Shown here piece after piece: positions 1-12,103 of a stretch of DNA of 64,000 nt. The position numbers and the translations under genes are program-made. The notes under the pieces are model-generated. The model worked only from the letters and a program-made list of their open reading frames with translations. It did no database searches and had not been told where the DNA came from. Origin of the DNA: Asterochloris sp. CNOR1. Lineage: Eukaryota > Chlorophyta > Trebouxiophyceae > Trebouxiales > Trebouxiaceae. The stretch spans positions 1,674,001 through 1,738,000 of the forward strand of contig OZ017754.1 in assembly GCA_963969365.1 (NCBI GenBank), in the 5' to 3' direction. The stretch's first letter is position 1, and every line of letters begins with the position of its first letter.

Positions 1-392
1 GAAGCTGACATAACCAGCTTGCAGCCTCTGAAGCCATACTAATCGCCTAATGCGCCAGAATGCAGGGAGGGCAGCCAGGCTCAGGTCCACCCAGAACCTG
101 CTCAGGCAGCGAGGGTGTTCAGCGCCTGCACACCAGCATTTGGGTGTGATTGTGCGCGGTCCGACATGACAGCACTCAGCGCAGCTGAGCGTCTGGCAGC
201 TGAGACATCAGCGCTGTGCTGAGTGATGAGAATGAAGCCTCTGCAGGTGTTCCAAGGTGACATGGGTACCCAGTGAGGGACGCAAGCTGGGCACTGCAAT
301 GTACTCACTTGCCTTTTTCACTTGTCTGCCCACTGTCAGAGCAATGTTGTTTTCTCACCTTGGCTTCAGAAACAAGGCCCTCTGTTGCTCCA
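1..392. other. Stretch without a recognised gene (left edge)
   Basis: I see no exon with convincing protein-like sequence here. Open frames are short and none has matching splice sites. It probably holds the 3' flank of the weak minus-strand gene ending at 393, and possibly the edge of another gene outside the window. Confidence 0.4.
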
Positions 393-1071
393 TCAATTAG
401 GGCCCCAGATCTGCTCAATTTGGCTGTTCTGGAAGAGAGAGAAGAGTGAGGTTGTCTGACTGCATGGCTGGCCCTCCTGGCAGGCTCTGCTTGCCTCGGT
501 TAGGCTGCAGGGTACCTGAGCACCCCTGCCCATACTGTGCATGAGCAGTTGGTCTTGGCCCCACTCTAAACTCTGTAGTGGTTGCCCCATGGCTGCAGGC
601 TCCTGTGACTGTGATGCAACATTGGATATCGTGGGAAAAGGAACTCCAGGCCTTGTCAGCTGCTGGCCAGGCCTCTTCACCGTAGCAGATCGAACACTTG
701 ATGCTTGTTGATATGAGGCATGGGCCTGACCTACATCCAGCAGGGGGTTTCCTACAGCGCGACCAGCAAAGCCCGATCAGCAGCTCCAATGCCAGGCAGC
801 ATCTACCTGGACTGTTGCTCCGAAAAATGTGCCACAAGACCCACCATGTGGTGCAAACCTCAGAGTGAAGCAAGGAGGGCAAGGGCAGTTCCAATATATA
901 GCTGTCAGCAAACAATGCAGTCATCCCCCAGACAGCTGCATGCTGGTCCTTTATGCATGTGACAGAATCACAGGACGGATGGAGGCAGCAACGGCAGTCT
1001 GCCAGCCGCTCATTTCTCAGGTCTGCCTCACTACTAGGGTCCCAGTAACTTTGTGGGTTGGCAAGAGACAT
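393..1071 (-). CDS. Possible small unrecognised minus-strand gene
   Basis: I do not recognise this protein. The best supported part is two exons. One, about 730-516, reads in a Gln/Ser/Pro-rich frame and ends in GCTCAG before a GTACCC donor. The last, 428-393, encodes NSQIEQIWGPN and a stop; it lies after a CTTCCAG acceptor and joins in phase 0. An ATG at 1071 (MSLANPQSYWDPSSEADLRN) is a plausible start, but its donor (GTTGCT) is weak and other exons may lie between. No domain, signal peptide or membrane segment is visible. It could be the end of a longer gene starting further right. Confidence rests only on the phase match and on the protein-like composition of the middle exon. Confidence 0.33.
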
Positions 1072-2412
1072 AGCCACGCCAGCAGCTCAGAGATGTGGTA
1101 CACTGTATTCAAAGTTGTGTGCTTGTGTCTGGCTTGCTCCGTGGCATCACCGTGGCAGTGGCAATGCTGGAGGAAGCCACGGTGATGTGATGGTTGCATG
1201 CCCTGCCCTCTTCAGTGGCCACAAAGCTCAGCTCTTTGGTGGACACATGCTGCGCTGTGGTAAGGGGCATCTGCAGCTCTTCAGCATCTGCACACTGCTT
1301 CCACAGGGGGTGCCAGTGGCACTCTGAAAAGTTCTTGGCATACCAAGGTCAACACGATGGCTGTCAGCTAAGAGAAGGGCGTAGACTCAACCTTGAGCCC
1401 AACCATGTGGACTGTCCCATGTGCTGAAGGTCAATTGGACAGTACCATGTGCTGACTGCAATGCACCTCTGGGGACATGTGTGGAAGGGAACCACTGAAC
1501 AGGGTCCCACTGCACTTGAAACGTCAGCAGGAAAGCTGGCAGTGATTTCTACGCCACACCACTCATGGTACATCCGGTTCACCTACGCAGGATCTATTGT
1601 CGCTTGCTGCGCACATGAAAGTGGGTGGACCTATAGGGCTTAGCTAAGTTCTTTGACCTAAGTCTTTGGCCCCAAGTCTTTCCTAAGTCAGCTCGGCCCA
1701 CCACACCAGCAATGCCTGGCTTGGTCCACAAAGGACCAGGCATAGATGAAGGCCAATACAAGCTAGACAAAGCTGAGGCCTCATCACTTCTGAGCCACAG
1801 CACAGGCTACTCCCCTACTCCTGAAGGTGAATGCTGTGCCTTGGCAAGGATCCATGTCTGATAACACACAGCAGTGTGGCTTGAGATGTGCTGCATGATC
1901 TGGTGACCTGTCCATAAGAGTGTCACAGTCTCCCTGCTGCAGCTTCCCTGCTGCTGCCAGCCCCAGCTTCCTCACTGGGAACAGTTGCACTGCCCAGCCG
2001 GAGCAGCACATCATTCAGCAGCTATGCGTGGGCCACCCAGTCCACCAGCAGCGCTGTCCTCTGGGGAGCCCAGCTGTCAGGCGGCATGGGACGCCACAGC
2101 CAGGCCTCCCTTTGCGCTGAGGGCTCTGCAGAGGAGCTTGGTTCGTCTCAGCCTGCAGCTGGCACCAGTGAGAAGATATGGCTGGCCTTGCAGCCCTGTC
2201 AGATGCAGAGCTGAAGAGGCTCAGAGCATTGCCGGCCTGGGGAATCTGATGCAGCTGGCAAACTTGATGTGGTTCTCTGGGACGCTGCCTGCAGCCATCA
2301 GCCGCAGCTCTGTCAACCCAGGAAGGCAACAAATGTGCCACATCATTGTGTCCTGCAACCTGCAGGCCGCCCTGTGCACCTGCCACCCTCGTCCGGCCTG
2401 ATCTCAGTGCCC
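1072..2412. other. Stretch without a supported gene
   Basis: Both strands carry open frames of 60-150 residues, but they are Cys/His/Trp/Gln-rich and look like random translations of TGCAG-rich DNA. A 5' exon of the coiled-coil gene that follows could be hidden at about 2110-2270, but I could not connect it in phase. Confidence 0.4.
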
Positions 2413-5400
2413 ATGCTGGGCAGCAGGGCAGGCCGCAAGCGCAGGAGCCCCACCCCAATCACCAGCGCTCCCATGTACTGGCAGGTACATACGCTCAGGC
2501 AGTGCTGCGGTGCCTGAGAGTACTCAAGTCCAGTAGTGCCCCACTCCAGGCAGGACGTGCACAGGCACTTGTCACCATGCAGGCTGTCGCTGTTCCTGTG
2601 CCAAGTGATCACGAGACATCCCTATGCTGTCTGCGGAAGAGCCTGCTGCCATTGCTTTACTGCCACCAAGGCAGCATTGTGTCTCAGGCCACCCATCAGT
2701 GTCTTGCTGTGGATGCCCGGGGCCACTGTTGGACTTGCTCAACACTGTGTTTGCGTCAGTGCCTCTGAGACAAGCTCTGGACTGGCTCACTCCTCTCCTG
2801 CTCCAGCTGACCAACTTACCTTCTGGCAACACCTGCAGGATGTCATGGAGGTGTCTCAGCAACTGTGCTCACTTAATCCTGCTCTCCTGCTCCTGCAACC
2901 AACAGTTCAAGCAGTCCCCTGGCAGCACACTGCAAAATCTGATGGAAGTTCCTTAAAGCAGGTGCATGTGCTCACCACTGCTATCCTGCTCCAGCGGTCC
3001 ACTAACAAGCCCCTTGGCATGGTTCTGCAGGATGTCATGCAGGTGGGCAAGCAGTTGCAGGCCTGGGATGCGCTGACCCCCTTTCTTGAGCCCAGTGCAA
3101 GTGAGGAGGAGCACCTCTTCAGGGGCCTCCTGTCGCCGCAGGTCAGCATGTGAATTGTGCTAGCATTCTGGAAGGGCTTGGCCACACAGCACAGTCCCAA
3201 GGATTCACCACAGCTTCTGAGGGCCTTGTGTCCAATCTGGAGATGCTGCGGCCATTTGTGTGTCACTGCAGTACAGCAGGCTCCTCCCACCCCACTGCCG
3301 CAGTACAGGAGCACACCTGGTCACCAAGGATCTTGTTGCCACGACTCCGGGTTGCACCCTATTGGAGCGGCCAGCACTGTTGTTGCCCTGTTGCCTGCCG
3401 CCTGAATAGAGGATCTGTTTGGAGACCCTGCTTGCTGCAGCTGCTGTCAGGCGGCACCACCTCAGGAGGCCCAAGTGGCCACAGGTTAAGGCCGGGCATA
3501 CCGTCTCACAGCAGCGCTGCAGGCTGCACACTGCGCTGTGCCAGGAATTGATAACTGACCTGCCTACACAACACAGTGCCAGGTCAGCTGCTGCATATGA
3601 GACTAGTGTGAGCCTTTCATCAGTGCATTGGCCATCACTGTCTAGCCATCGAGACGCATATTGTGACCTGTCATTGAAGGGCAGCTGCCCATGCAGGTCC
3701 TGACGGACCACCCCCGTCTGTCTGATGGCGAGAAGCTGCGCTCCATTCTACCGTGCTCGGCGGATAACCCCCTGCAGGGCATGAGGCAGCCTTGCTGTGT
3801 CAGGTGGTGACCTGCACTGAATGTCTCTGCACGTCTCAAGCCCTGCACACCAGTGGGCCCAGATTGTCTCTGCAGGTCCTGAGGGAGCACCACCGCCTGT
3901 CTGATGGGGACATGCAGCGCGTGTTCCGCATGCTGCGGGTGCACTCCATGGGGTTCCACCACTTGACCTGTGAGGCCACGCAGCATGCCCGGGACCGGGG
4001 AACGCTGCTGCTCAGCATCTGGCGCGCCTATGGGGGTCTGTGGGACGCTGCACTTCAGGTGGGCGCGCTGCATGGACAGGACTCCACTCCCCCATGCTCC
4101 GCCCCGTCTGGAGCTGGGGGACATGCCTTATCAGATGGGAATGCTGCATGGACAGGGCTCTTTGCTCAGCGCTCAGCCCATTCGAAGCTTGAGGCAGCTT
4201 GGAGGATGTCGCTTTGTGGGGGCATGTTTGCTGAGCGGGATGACTGCAGCACGCTTGCAGGCTCTGGCCGAGGTCTGGATGTTTGATTGACGGTGTTGGC
4301 AGTATCTGCTGACAGATCAGGTCCAGAAGCCTGCCCTGCCCGTGTGCAGACCACATTTGACAGCGAGGTCCTGGACCTGCTAATGGAGCGCGATAGTGTA
4401 GTCGGAGCCTACGCTGCTGCACAGGATCAGCTGGCAGCCCTCACCAGTGACAACAGGTGACCAGACATGCTGCCAGGCACATACAGCTTGCAAACGGCAG
4501 GCTGCATCATGGCAGTGATGCACGCATTGGTCAGGCTGACCACTCACTCAAGTTTGCAGGTTTGGTATTGAACAATGCACTAGAGCTCACCAGTCCTTCA
4601 CATGTCTCTGGACCTGCCTTTTGTATGCTATGTATGGCAGGCAGCTATGGGCTCTGCAACAACGACGCAGCGCTGGCCAGGGCTGTGCCTAGGCTGTGCA
4701 CATGAGGTTGAGCGGTGCCTTCATGCGCTTCAGGGCCCTGCACTCGCGCCTGAACGAGCTCATCAAGGGAGCAATCCAGCGCATGGCTCAGGAGAGCTCC
4801 CTGACGGGGCAGGCCAAGCAGATGAGCGAGCAGCTGGCGCAGCTGCAGCAGGTGCAAGCCTGTGGAAGGCGCCACCCCACAGATGCCTGGCCATTGTGCT
4901 GCATGTGCACAGTGCTGCTATACTACGCTGGTTGGGCTTTGCCTGTCCTGCAGCTCGTTTTGGTCGACTTGTACCTTGCTCTGCACCCATGTCTGAGTGG
5001 TGTGCCGTTGCTGATGCATGACCTGTAGTCACTTACAAGAGCTGTGAGCTTGGGTTTGTGTGGTCCATTGGTGCGCTTGACTGTAGAAGCCTGGCTCATC
5101 CTGCTTCATGGGTATAGTCATGTTTGTGCCCAAATGCTTTGCTCTATTGACCTGCTGCTAGCTGTGTGATAGTTTGGTAGCTTGCTCTGCACTGGGTTTT
5201 TCTAGGCCTGATAGCTCCCATACGCTGGTGGCTTGCCTGATGACCTGCCGGAAAGCTGTGCCGCCAACCACCATGTGTCCTCTGCAGGCCCATGATGCAC
5301 AGCTGGCGCGGTCCAGCCGGCGAGCTCAGCTGCAGCTGGGGGTTCGTCCCTTTGCAGAGCTGTTGGCCCAGGGCCCAGCTGCCCAGCAGGCCCCTGCACA

Positions 5401-8400
5401 GGCCCCTGCATCAGCCGGAGAGGGCGATCCACCTGTGTATTCGTCCCTGCGGGGGGCTCAGAGGAGTGCGAGCTCACCTCCCTCCCCCCATGGCGCTGCA
5501 TCTGAGCAAGCAGGAAACGGCCACGACCAAGTGCTGCGTCGCAGTCAAAGCGCCTTTGAGGCCCTGGCTGGGCAGGACGGTGCTGCAAGCAGCCCAGCAC
5601 ATCAAGAAGGCTGGTCGCATCAGGCAGCTGCCAGCCAGCGCCCGAAGCAGGGAATCATGCGGGAGGGGACAGATGCAGGTGCAGGGCAGACTGTTACATC
5701 CTGCCTGCACCATACTGCCTCTGAGTCATTTGCTGCCCACTGTGTGCGGTCCTGGCATTTACCAGCCTCGCAAAAGCACTGCTACAGGCTGAAATTCAGA
5801 CGGCAGCTCAGCGCTGCTTGTGAACGCAGTGTCCCTGCCACAGGTGCTTTGCCGGCGCTGCAAGGGGGGGCTCTTGCAGGGCAGCCACAGGACAGCTGTG
5901 CAGCAGTGCGCGTGCAGTCAGGGGTGGACGTGGAGCTGCAGCCAGAGGTTGAGGAGGAGATGGCATATCTGAGAGGGGCGCTCATCACTGCTGTGCAGCG
6001 CATGCAGGCTGCCGAGGCCGACGCAGACCATGCGCGGCAGGAGACTGCGCACGCACAGGTGAGCGTATTGGCTATATCTGGTGCTGCAAACGTGCAATTG
6101 GCTGAAGTGTGTGCTGCATGCCTGGCATAGCACTGATGCCCCTGTTGCTCTGGAGTGCTTTGCTGTGCAGCACATGCGGGCCGCTGAGGCTGTTGCAGCC
6201 AATACACAGACGCAAAGACTGGGCCTGCACAGGGCAGCTGCAATTTGAGCTGCATGCCTGGCATGACTCTGTGCTCCTGCTGAGCCACCAGTGCATTGCT
6301 GTATAGCAGCCTGAGGCCTTGCTGTTGTAGATTGCCCATCTGAGAGGCGTGCACTCCTGCTCAGCATGCTCATGCAGCCTGGATCTGACCAAAAGCCTTG
6401 GGGTGCATGACTTGCAGTCACACACTACAGAGCTATGCAGCGTCATGTATTCAAAAACTCATCTCTCAATGTTGTGCCAGTGGTGCTGCAGAGTATAGTG
6501 AGGGAGAAGCAGGCTGTACTGCGGCATGCTGTGAAGCAGACCATGAGCATGGAGGGCTCTTACAAGGGGGTGGCTCGGGACATGGCTGACCTGAAGGCCA
6601 AGCTCATGTGAGATAGGGCATGCTTTGCACCTCTGTTCTGCTGCTGAGGGGAGGTCTGTTCTTGAGGACAGGCGAGCCAGCTGTAGACGAGCCACCTGTA
6701 TCGCCTCAGCTGCTGGCACAGGGTGCATCTGCCGAAGCCCTGCTCTCTGGTCAGGTACATGCATCCCTGAAGAGTCTGCTGCGCTGGCCGCTACAGAACC
6801 AGACACCATTCTATGGGGACTGTCATGCTGTGCACTCCTGTCCATTCTGGCCCCCCGCTTTGCTGCAGGGAGTCAGACAGGTTGCGCAGGGAGGCTGAGG
6901 CCGGTGGCGCTCTGGCCAAGGCAGAGGCCCAGAGTGCGCAGCTGGCACAGGAGCTGCTGCGTGCCGACTGGGCTGCCCGCAACGACATCACCATGCAACT
7001 GCACATAATGGAACGCCGCCTGCTCAGCATGTGAGGCTCCCTGTCTTGGCACCTGCTGCCTTGCAAAGTGTCCGCTGCACACAGGAGTCCCTGTGGCCTG
7101 GCTGCTGACCGGTGACCATTGCGTGCTTGCTGCATGCCCGCGGGTCACCTGCAGCAGCTACTGGCAACCCTCCCAGCCTGAAGTGTGTCTGCGGTCAGCT
7201 TACACTGCCAGCTGGTGCCAGTGAAGGCCTCATCAGACTCTTACCTGGTCCTGTTGCATTCACGAGAGCTGCACGCTGGCTCTCCAGGCAGTTCAATAGT
7301 CGTTCGTGGACTACACAAACTCACTGCCATGTATGTCTGCTGCAGGGAGAAGGATCTGGGGGAGGTGTGTGCCCACCGTGACGCCCTGCAGGCAGAGGTC
7401 GAGGCGGCTGCACAGCGCCATGCAGCTGCTGGTAGGTGCATGGAGGAGATGGCTGCACGCCTGGCCTTTGCTGAGGAGAGAAAGGCTGACCTGGTGGCTG
7501 CCTACTGGCCTGTGATTGCCAAGGTGAGAATGAAGGAGGCCTCTTGCATGGGCAGAAGAGTGGGGAAGCTCGCTGCAGGGGTGGCCTGACTGCCAGGTCC
7601 TTGTGACTGGGGCAGCCCAGTGGTCTGTCCAGTATGTGCCATCGCACACTTCCGTAGAACACCAGGTGCCTGCAGGTGCACGCCCATGCCGCAGGGACAC
7701 GAGGGTGCTGCGGCGCTCACTGGCTGACGAGCTTCACACTGCTGTGACCTCTTAGGCCACCTGCCTTCAGGTGCATTCGCTGACGGTTGAGCGTGACCGC
7801 ATGCGCTGGCAGCTGCAACAGATGCAGCTGACACGACAGGCCGCTGCAGGTGGGGTGAGGACATGCCATCCCTGCCATTGTCAGCGTCAAGGCTCCCAGC
7901 GCCAGTCTTTGGATACTTTGCATGACTTACTCTGCACTGTCATGGGGGACTTGATGTGCAGCGGAGATTTGCCTGCACTATTGCTGAGACAAGACACCAA
8001 GGGTTCTGCAGGTGCTGGCAGCCCAGAGCTGGTGCCCCCAAACCCTGCAGCTGCCGACGCGTTGCCAGCTGCTGATGCTCTGCCGCCTCAAGCTGGCGAC
8101 GCTCCAGACGCCGCTGCCCATCCCATCCAACCGGAAGCCATTCTGGAGCGCCTGTTGTCTCAAGCTGATCAGGGACCAGCAGGAGGTGCCCAGCCTGGCG
8201 TGCAGCAGCCAGGCCCAGAGTCGCCTCAGCCTAGGGGAGCAAGTGTGGGCTCTGAGCTGCCTGAGGACGCTGGCACTGGCCCCTCCAGGCCCCTCAGCAA
8301 TCATGCAGCCTCCCGACCTGGCAGCGCAGCCTCCCAGGCAGCAGCCCAGCCGGCAGGGTCCCCCAGCAGTGCAGCCCCACAGCAGCAGCTGGGGCAGCCC

Positions 8401-9712
8401 GCGCTGCTGCTGCCACCAGAGCAATTTCCCACAACCGCCCTGGCCACCCTGGCGGCTGCCACACCAATGGCGGGGACACCGCCAAGTGCCTTCACGCCAG
8501 GGGCTGCGCTGCGGGTCCAGGGAAGGGCTGATGCGGTGGTGCAGACTGTCATCCGCGGCCCAGTGCACCCCACCAGCCTGCCCCTGGATATGGATGCTGT
8601 CAGGTGGGACAGGCTGCCAGACTCTCATCCACATCAATCTGCAGACACACCCTGCGTGCACCCCAGCCTGCCTCCAGACATCAATGTTGTCTGGTGGGGA
8701 CACAGTCTCACATGTCCTTGCACCGTCATCATGCCTCGATGTCCTGTCTGGGTGAACTGCTCCTGGGTGGAGCAGCCCTCCATTCAGCTGGGTCTAGCTG
8801 CAGAACTCTGGGCGGGGAAGGATTGGTACATGATACTTGTCACCTGCCACATCAGCAGACTCAGTATCTGCTTGGGGTCTGTTGCAGGGCCTGCATGAAG
8901 GCACAGGCTGCTGAGGCCCGGGCTGATGCTGGTGAGGCAGCAGCCAAGCGTTGGCAGCGAGAAGCTGAGGTGGGGCACTCTTTCAGCGCATTTGCATTTC
9001 CTGCAGCTGCAGGAGGGATGCCTTATCAAAGCGTTCTGTATGTTCACCAGCTTGAAAGTCTGGAATCATCCCACCAGTGTTTGCACACTAACAAGGTCAT
9101 GATAAGGGGGTGCCCACCCATACAACAGTGCTACTTCTACCTGCCATTGCAGAGCTTCCGCAAAATAGAGCAGTTGATGTAGACTTGACCATGTCATGGC
9201 GTGATGCTAGTCGTGTCTTAAGTATTGACTTCTGCGTGCATGCAGCTTCTCCAACAGCTGCTCATGCAGCTGTGCTGCAATCGCAGGCCCTGCATGAACT
9301 GAGTGCTCAGCAGCATGGCAGCAAGCTAGTGACAGCCGATGTCTGCCTGCAGGCCACCTCCCAGCAGCTGCATGAAGCCCTGCTGCGCTTCAGCCAGCTG
9401 GATGGGCAAGTGGAGGCGTTAGCTGCACAGAGGGCAGACAGCGAGGCCAGAGCAGGAAGGTGGCGGGAAAGGTATCGGGTGAGCTCAGTGCTGGCTGTGC
9501 CTTGTGAGTTGTAACCAGGTGTGGTCAGCAGGCCATGTTTGCAGGCCATCTCTGCATGTGCTGTCAAGCCTGACGACTGCGTTGACCTGCAAGTGCAGGC
9601 CGCAGATATTCAGGGCAAGGCCAATTTGGCAGCCCTGGCAGAGGCGCAGCAGAGACTTCAAACAGTTGAGGAAGAACTATCAGCTTGCCAAGCCTGTCCA
9701 GCTAAGGGTTGA
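2413..9712 (+). CDS. Long coiled-coil protein, possibly axonemal-dynein-light-chain-domain-like
   Basis: A multi-exon gene encoding mostly charged heptad-type helix. Firm exons are 3876-4058 (from VLREHHRLSDGDM to LWDAALQ), 4350-4456, about 4705-4854, about 5288 onward, and helix exons near 5930-6058, 6480-6610, 6870-7033, 7347-7523 and 7771-7850. A Pro/Ala/Gln-rich exon follows at about 8012-8605, then helices at 8890-8970, 9340-9480 and 9600-9712, ending in TGA. Neighbouring exons I tested join in phase. The 3876-4058 exon has the pattern F-x-x-L...C-x-x-R-G-x-L-L...W, which resembles the domain of axonemal dynein light chains and AXDND1. That match is from memory and weak. The start is uncertain: an ATG at 2413 (MLGSRAGRKRRSPTP) and an exon near 3031-3143 are candidates. 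Any centrosomal or structural coiled-coil protein is an alternative. It ends 130 bp from the stop of the next, convergent gene. Confidence 0.6.
2789..3075. repeat. Three diverged tandem copies, about 95-100 bp each
   Basis: The motif TCCTGCTCC, about 45-50 bases, then CTGCAGGATGTCATG-GAGGTG occurs near 2795-2855, 2885-2950 and 2983-3045. The middle copy is the most changed. Each copy carries a TGCAG acceptor-like site, and the last runs into a plausible exon of the coiled-coil gene. Confidence 0.55.
3696..3935 (+). repeat. Duplicated exon start (3696 and 3876)
   Basis: The sequence after the acceptor at 3876 (VLREHHRLSDGD) is repeated 180 bp upstream after an equivalent TGCAG at 3696 (VLTDHPRLSDGE). 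Identity is high for about 40 bases and then falls off. The upstream copy soon meets a stop in this frame, so it looks like a decayed exon duplicate or a short alternative exon. Confidence 0.6.
6082..6300. repeat. Diverged direct duplication, about 140-150 bp apart
   Basis: GTGCAATTGG...GCTGCATGCCTGGCATAGCACTG at about 6093-6133 recurs as CTGCAATTTGAGCTGCATGCCTGGCATGACTCTG at about 6238-6270. It lies in an intron of the coiled-coil gene. Confidence 0.5.
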
Positions 9713-9841
9713 AACGAAATGATGAAATAATCAGCAATTACTGTACCAGCAAGAGCTCAACACAGTGTGAGCACAATATGTATGTTATATACCCAGTCGA
9801 GTGAGACAAACACAATCATGCAAACCTGCAAGCACGTGCCA

Positions 9842-12103
9842 TTATGGGGCAAATTTGCGCTTCTTCTCTTCAGCCAATGCCTTCCATTGCTGGCCAACCT
9901 CCTTTTTCTTATCGTTGAGATTCACACCCTGCCCCCTGAACTTGGCAAGCTCCGCATTTAGGAATGCCATCCAAGCAGCTAAGCGCCAGCCCTTCTGGAA
10001 GACCCCTTCTGCAGTGGCTGCCTTTGCCCTGCAAGGGGCACACAAAATGTCAAAGTCTCACTCATCAAGCTCTCCACTTGTCATCAGCCATAAGGGTCAC
10101 ATGTTTACCAGCCATGATTGACCCACTGGAATGCGATGACATGGACTTGCTTCACAGCAATGATACCTGCTCAGGTCCCATTCCTCACATCAAGAACAGC
10201 CACAGCTTTCAATGTTCAAGACGCCACCTCCAAGCTTCAATAACACATGTCTTGTAGTGGTACATGGAGGCAACGAGCAGGGTGGCGCTGGTGGGGCCAT
10301 CACGTCGACAGTCTCACCCTTCTTTGACCTTCTTAGGCCTGCGGGTCTGGACTTTGGGCTTTTCCTTCACCTGCATAGCAGGCATGCTGTCAGCGCATAG
10401 CTAGCCCAGCAAAGCAGGGGTGCTGTCAGCGTATAGCTAGCCCAACAGCTGTGCATGGGTACGCCAACTTCACAAGCTGCCACCGTGGATGGCAGGCATG
10501 CTGCAACACAGACATATTTCAGTGCGCATCTGGCACAAAAGCTATCCAGTACATCAGCCTGGAAGTCTGTAGCAGCAGCATTCCAGTGCTGGACCCAAAG
10601 GCCAGCTGTCTCTCTGCCGACCAACAGGGCAGCCAGACCAGATGCCTGCACAGCAGTAGTTCCCCAGCACCCCGTTTTGCAACTGTCCATCCGCTGGGCT
10701 GCAGAGCACTCCAGGCGCGGAGGACAAGTGACAGCATGGCCCCTGGTCACACAATGTAAACGGCAGAGCCCCCGCTCTGGTCACAAAAGGTGAAGGGGCA
10801 GAAGACACAAGCAGCCTGGCCGCCCCTCGGGTGCCTGAGGTCAAACAACTGAGGCCCTGCCGGCTTCGATACACGTCAGCAGGCAAAAGACACAAGCGGC
10901 CTAGCCACTGGGAGCTGAGCCCCTTCCATTCGCCAAAGAGGTTAGCAAGGCAGGGGCAATGTGGCAAACTCCAATCTGCAGGACAGAGGCGCTTGCAGCC
11001 TGTTGCTGCTTTCAAACAGGAAGCAGAACTGTTCCACTGGAGATGCAAAGGTGTCTTTAATTGCTCACCTGCACGGCTGCGGTCTGGTCTCTGCTCCCCG
11101 GATCAGCTGGGGTGGCATCGGCCTGGGCTGGGGCCCTAGTGGCCTTCGTGACACGCTTGATCCGCTTGGGGTCAGACATTGCGGCAGCAGTGGCCTGCAG
11201 CGCATTGGGCTTAGTAATTGCAGATGAGAGAAAATGGCTGCACATCTGGGCTTGGTGCAATGAGTTGGGCGATGTGGTAGCATCAGGTGTGCTGGACATG
11301 CTGCTCACACCGTGCTGCCCTGCGCGTGCATGCATGGGTGGCCTTGAGAGCAGAAGCAGCTGGACTTGGCGTACTCAGTGGGTGCAAGGAGCTGCCTTCA
11401 CAGGTGAAGTTCCGCCAGCATGATGGTGAGACCTGAGTGCTGCGCCTAGGAGGCCTGACATGCACCAGCTTGTGCCTGACTGGGCTGCCATGGCTGGCTG
11501 CCCATAGCCTAGCATACCTGAGCCTGCAGCTGGGACAGGCACTCACCGTCTGCGAAGCCTCCCCAGGCCTGGCGCCCTTCCCTGCAGGTGCCTGCCGAGG
11601 CTTCGTCTCCTCATCCTCACTGGAAGTGACTGCTGCCACAGTGTGCACGCTGGCCTGCTGGGGCCTGGAGTTCAGTGCCAGCTGGGCTGCCTGAGGGAGC
11701 GCTGCAATCCTGCATGAGTAAGGCAAAACCAGTTGTGAGGCACGCTGACGGCCCAAGGAGGCGTTCTGAAAAGTCAGGTGCTCAGCTGGCAGCAGCAGCA
11801 GCTTGCATCAATTGCTGCCCATGCCTATTGATTGGGCCTGGCCAGAGCCATAGCACAGTGCTCACCTCTTGTGCATGGAAACAACATGCATGCCTACCTG
11901 CTGATGCCTGATGGCAGAGTGCTGATTCCACACTCGTGGTCTGCATTGCCCTGGCCCTGAACAGCATTCGGGGGGAGGCCGGACTGTTGTGATGTGACGG
12001 CTGTGTCAATGGTGCTCCAGGTCGATGACGCCCATGTCGTCAGCACTCGCAGTCTTAGTTCTGGTTGGGCACGCAAAAGGCTCCTAGGCCCAATCAGCGC
12101 CAT
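9842..12103 (-). CDS. Small basic protein with HMG-box-like C-terminus
   Basis: Five exons join in phase on the minus strand: 12103-11898, 11709-11547, 11194-11069, 10370-10318 and 10028-9842 (TAA), giving about 244 residues. The middle is rich in Lys, Arg, Ala and Pro, including MSDPKRIKRVTKATRAPAQ and KEKPKVQTRRPKKVKEG, as in chromatin proteins. The last 60 residues read GWRLAAWMAFLNAELAKF...KKKEVGQQWKALAEEKKRKF. This fits the HMG-box pattern of an aromatic helix 1, then W-K-A-L and E-x-K-x-K-F in helix 3. A role in DNA bending or chromatin is inferred. The first exon (MALIGPRSLLRAQPE...) matches in phase but has no recognisable domain, so the true start could be elsewhere. It is head to head with TFIIF-beta; the start codons are 162 bp apart. 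Confidence 0.68.
10385..10448. repeat. Tandem duplication, 36 bp unit
   Basis: TGCTGTCAGCGCATAGCTAG at 10385 is followed at 10421 by TGCTGTCAGCGTATAGCTAG, with nearly identical flanks. It sits in the third intron of the HMG-like gene, just upstream of exon 4 on the minus strand. Confidence 0.75.

Noticed and set aside
415-1077. A 220-codon minus-strand open frame treated as one exon
   Set aside because: It is very Cys-rich and crosses apparent splice sites. The alternative frame with exons 730-516 and 428-393 has a better composition and a phase match.
8012-8755. Large plus and minus open frames over the Pro/Ala-rich exon (for example minus 8703-7978)
   Set aside because: These are shadows of the Pro/Ala/Gln-rich coding exon at about 8012-8605, which alone joins its neighbours in phase.
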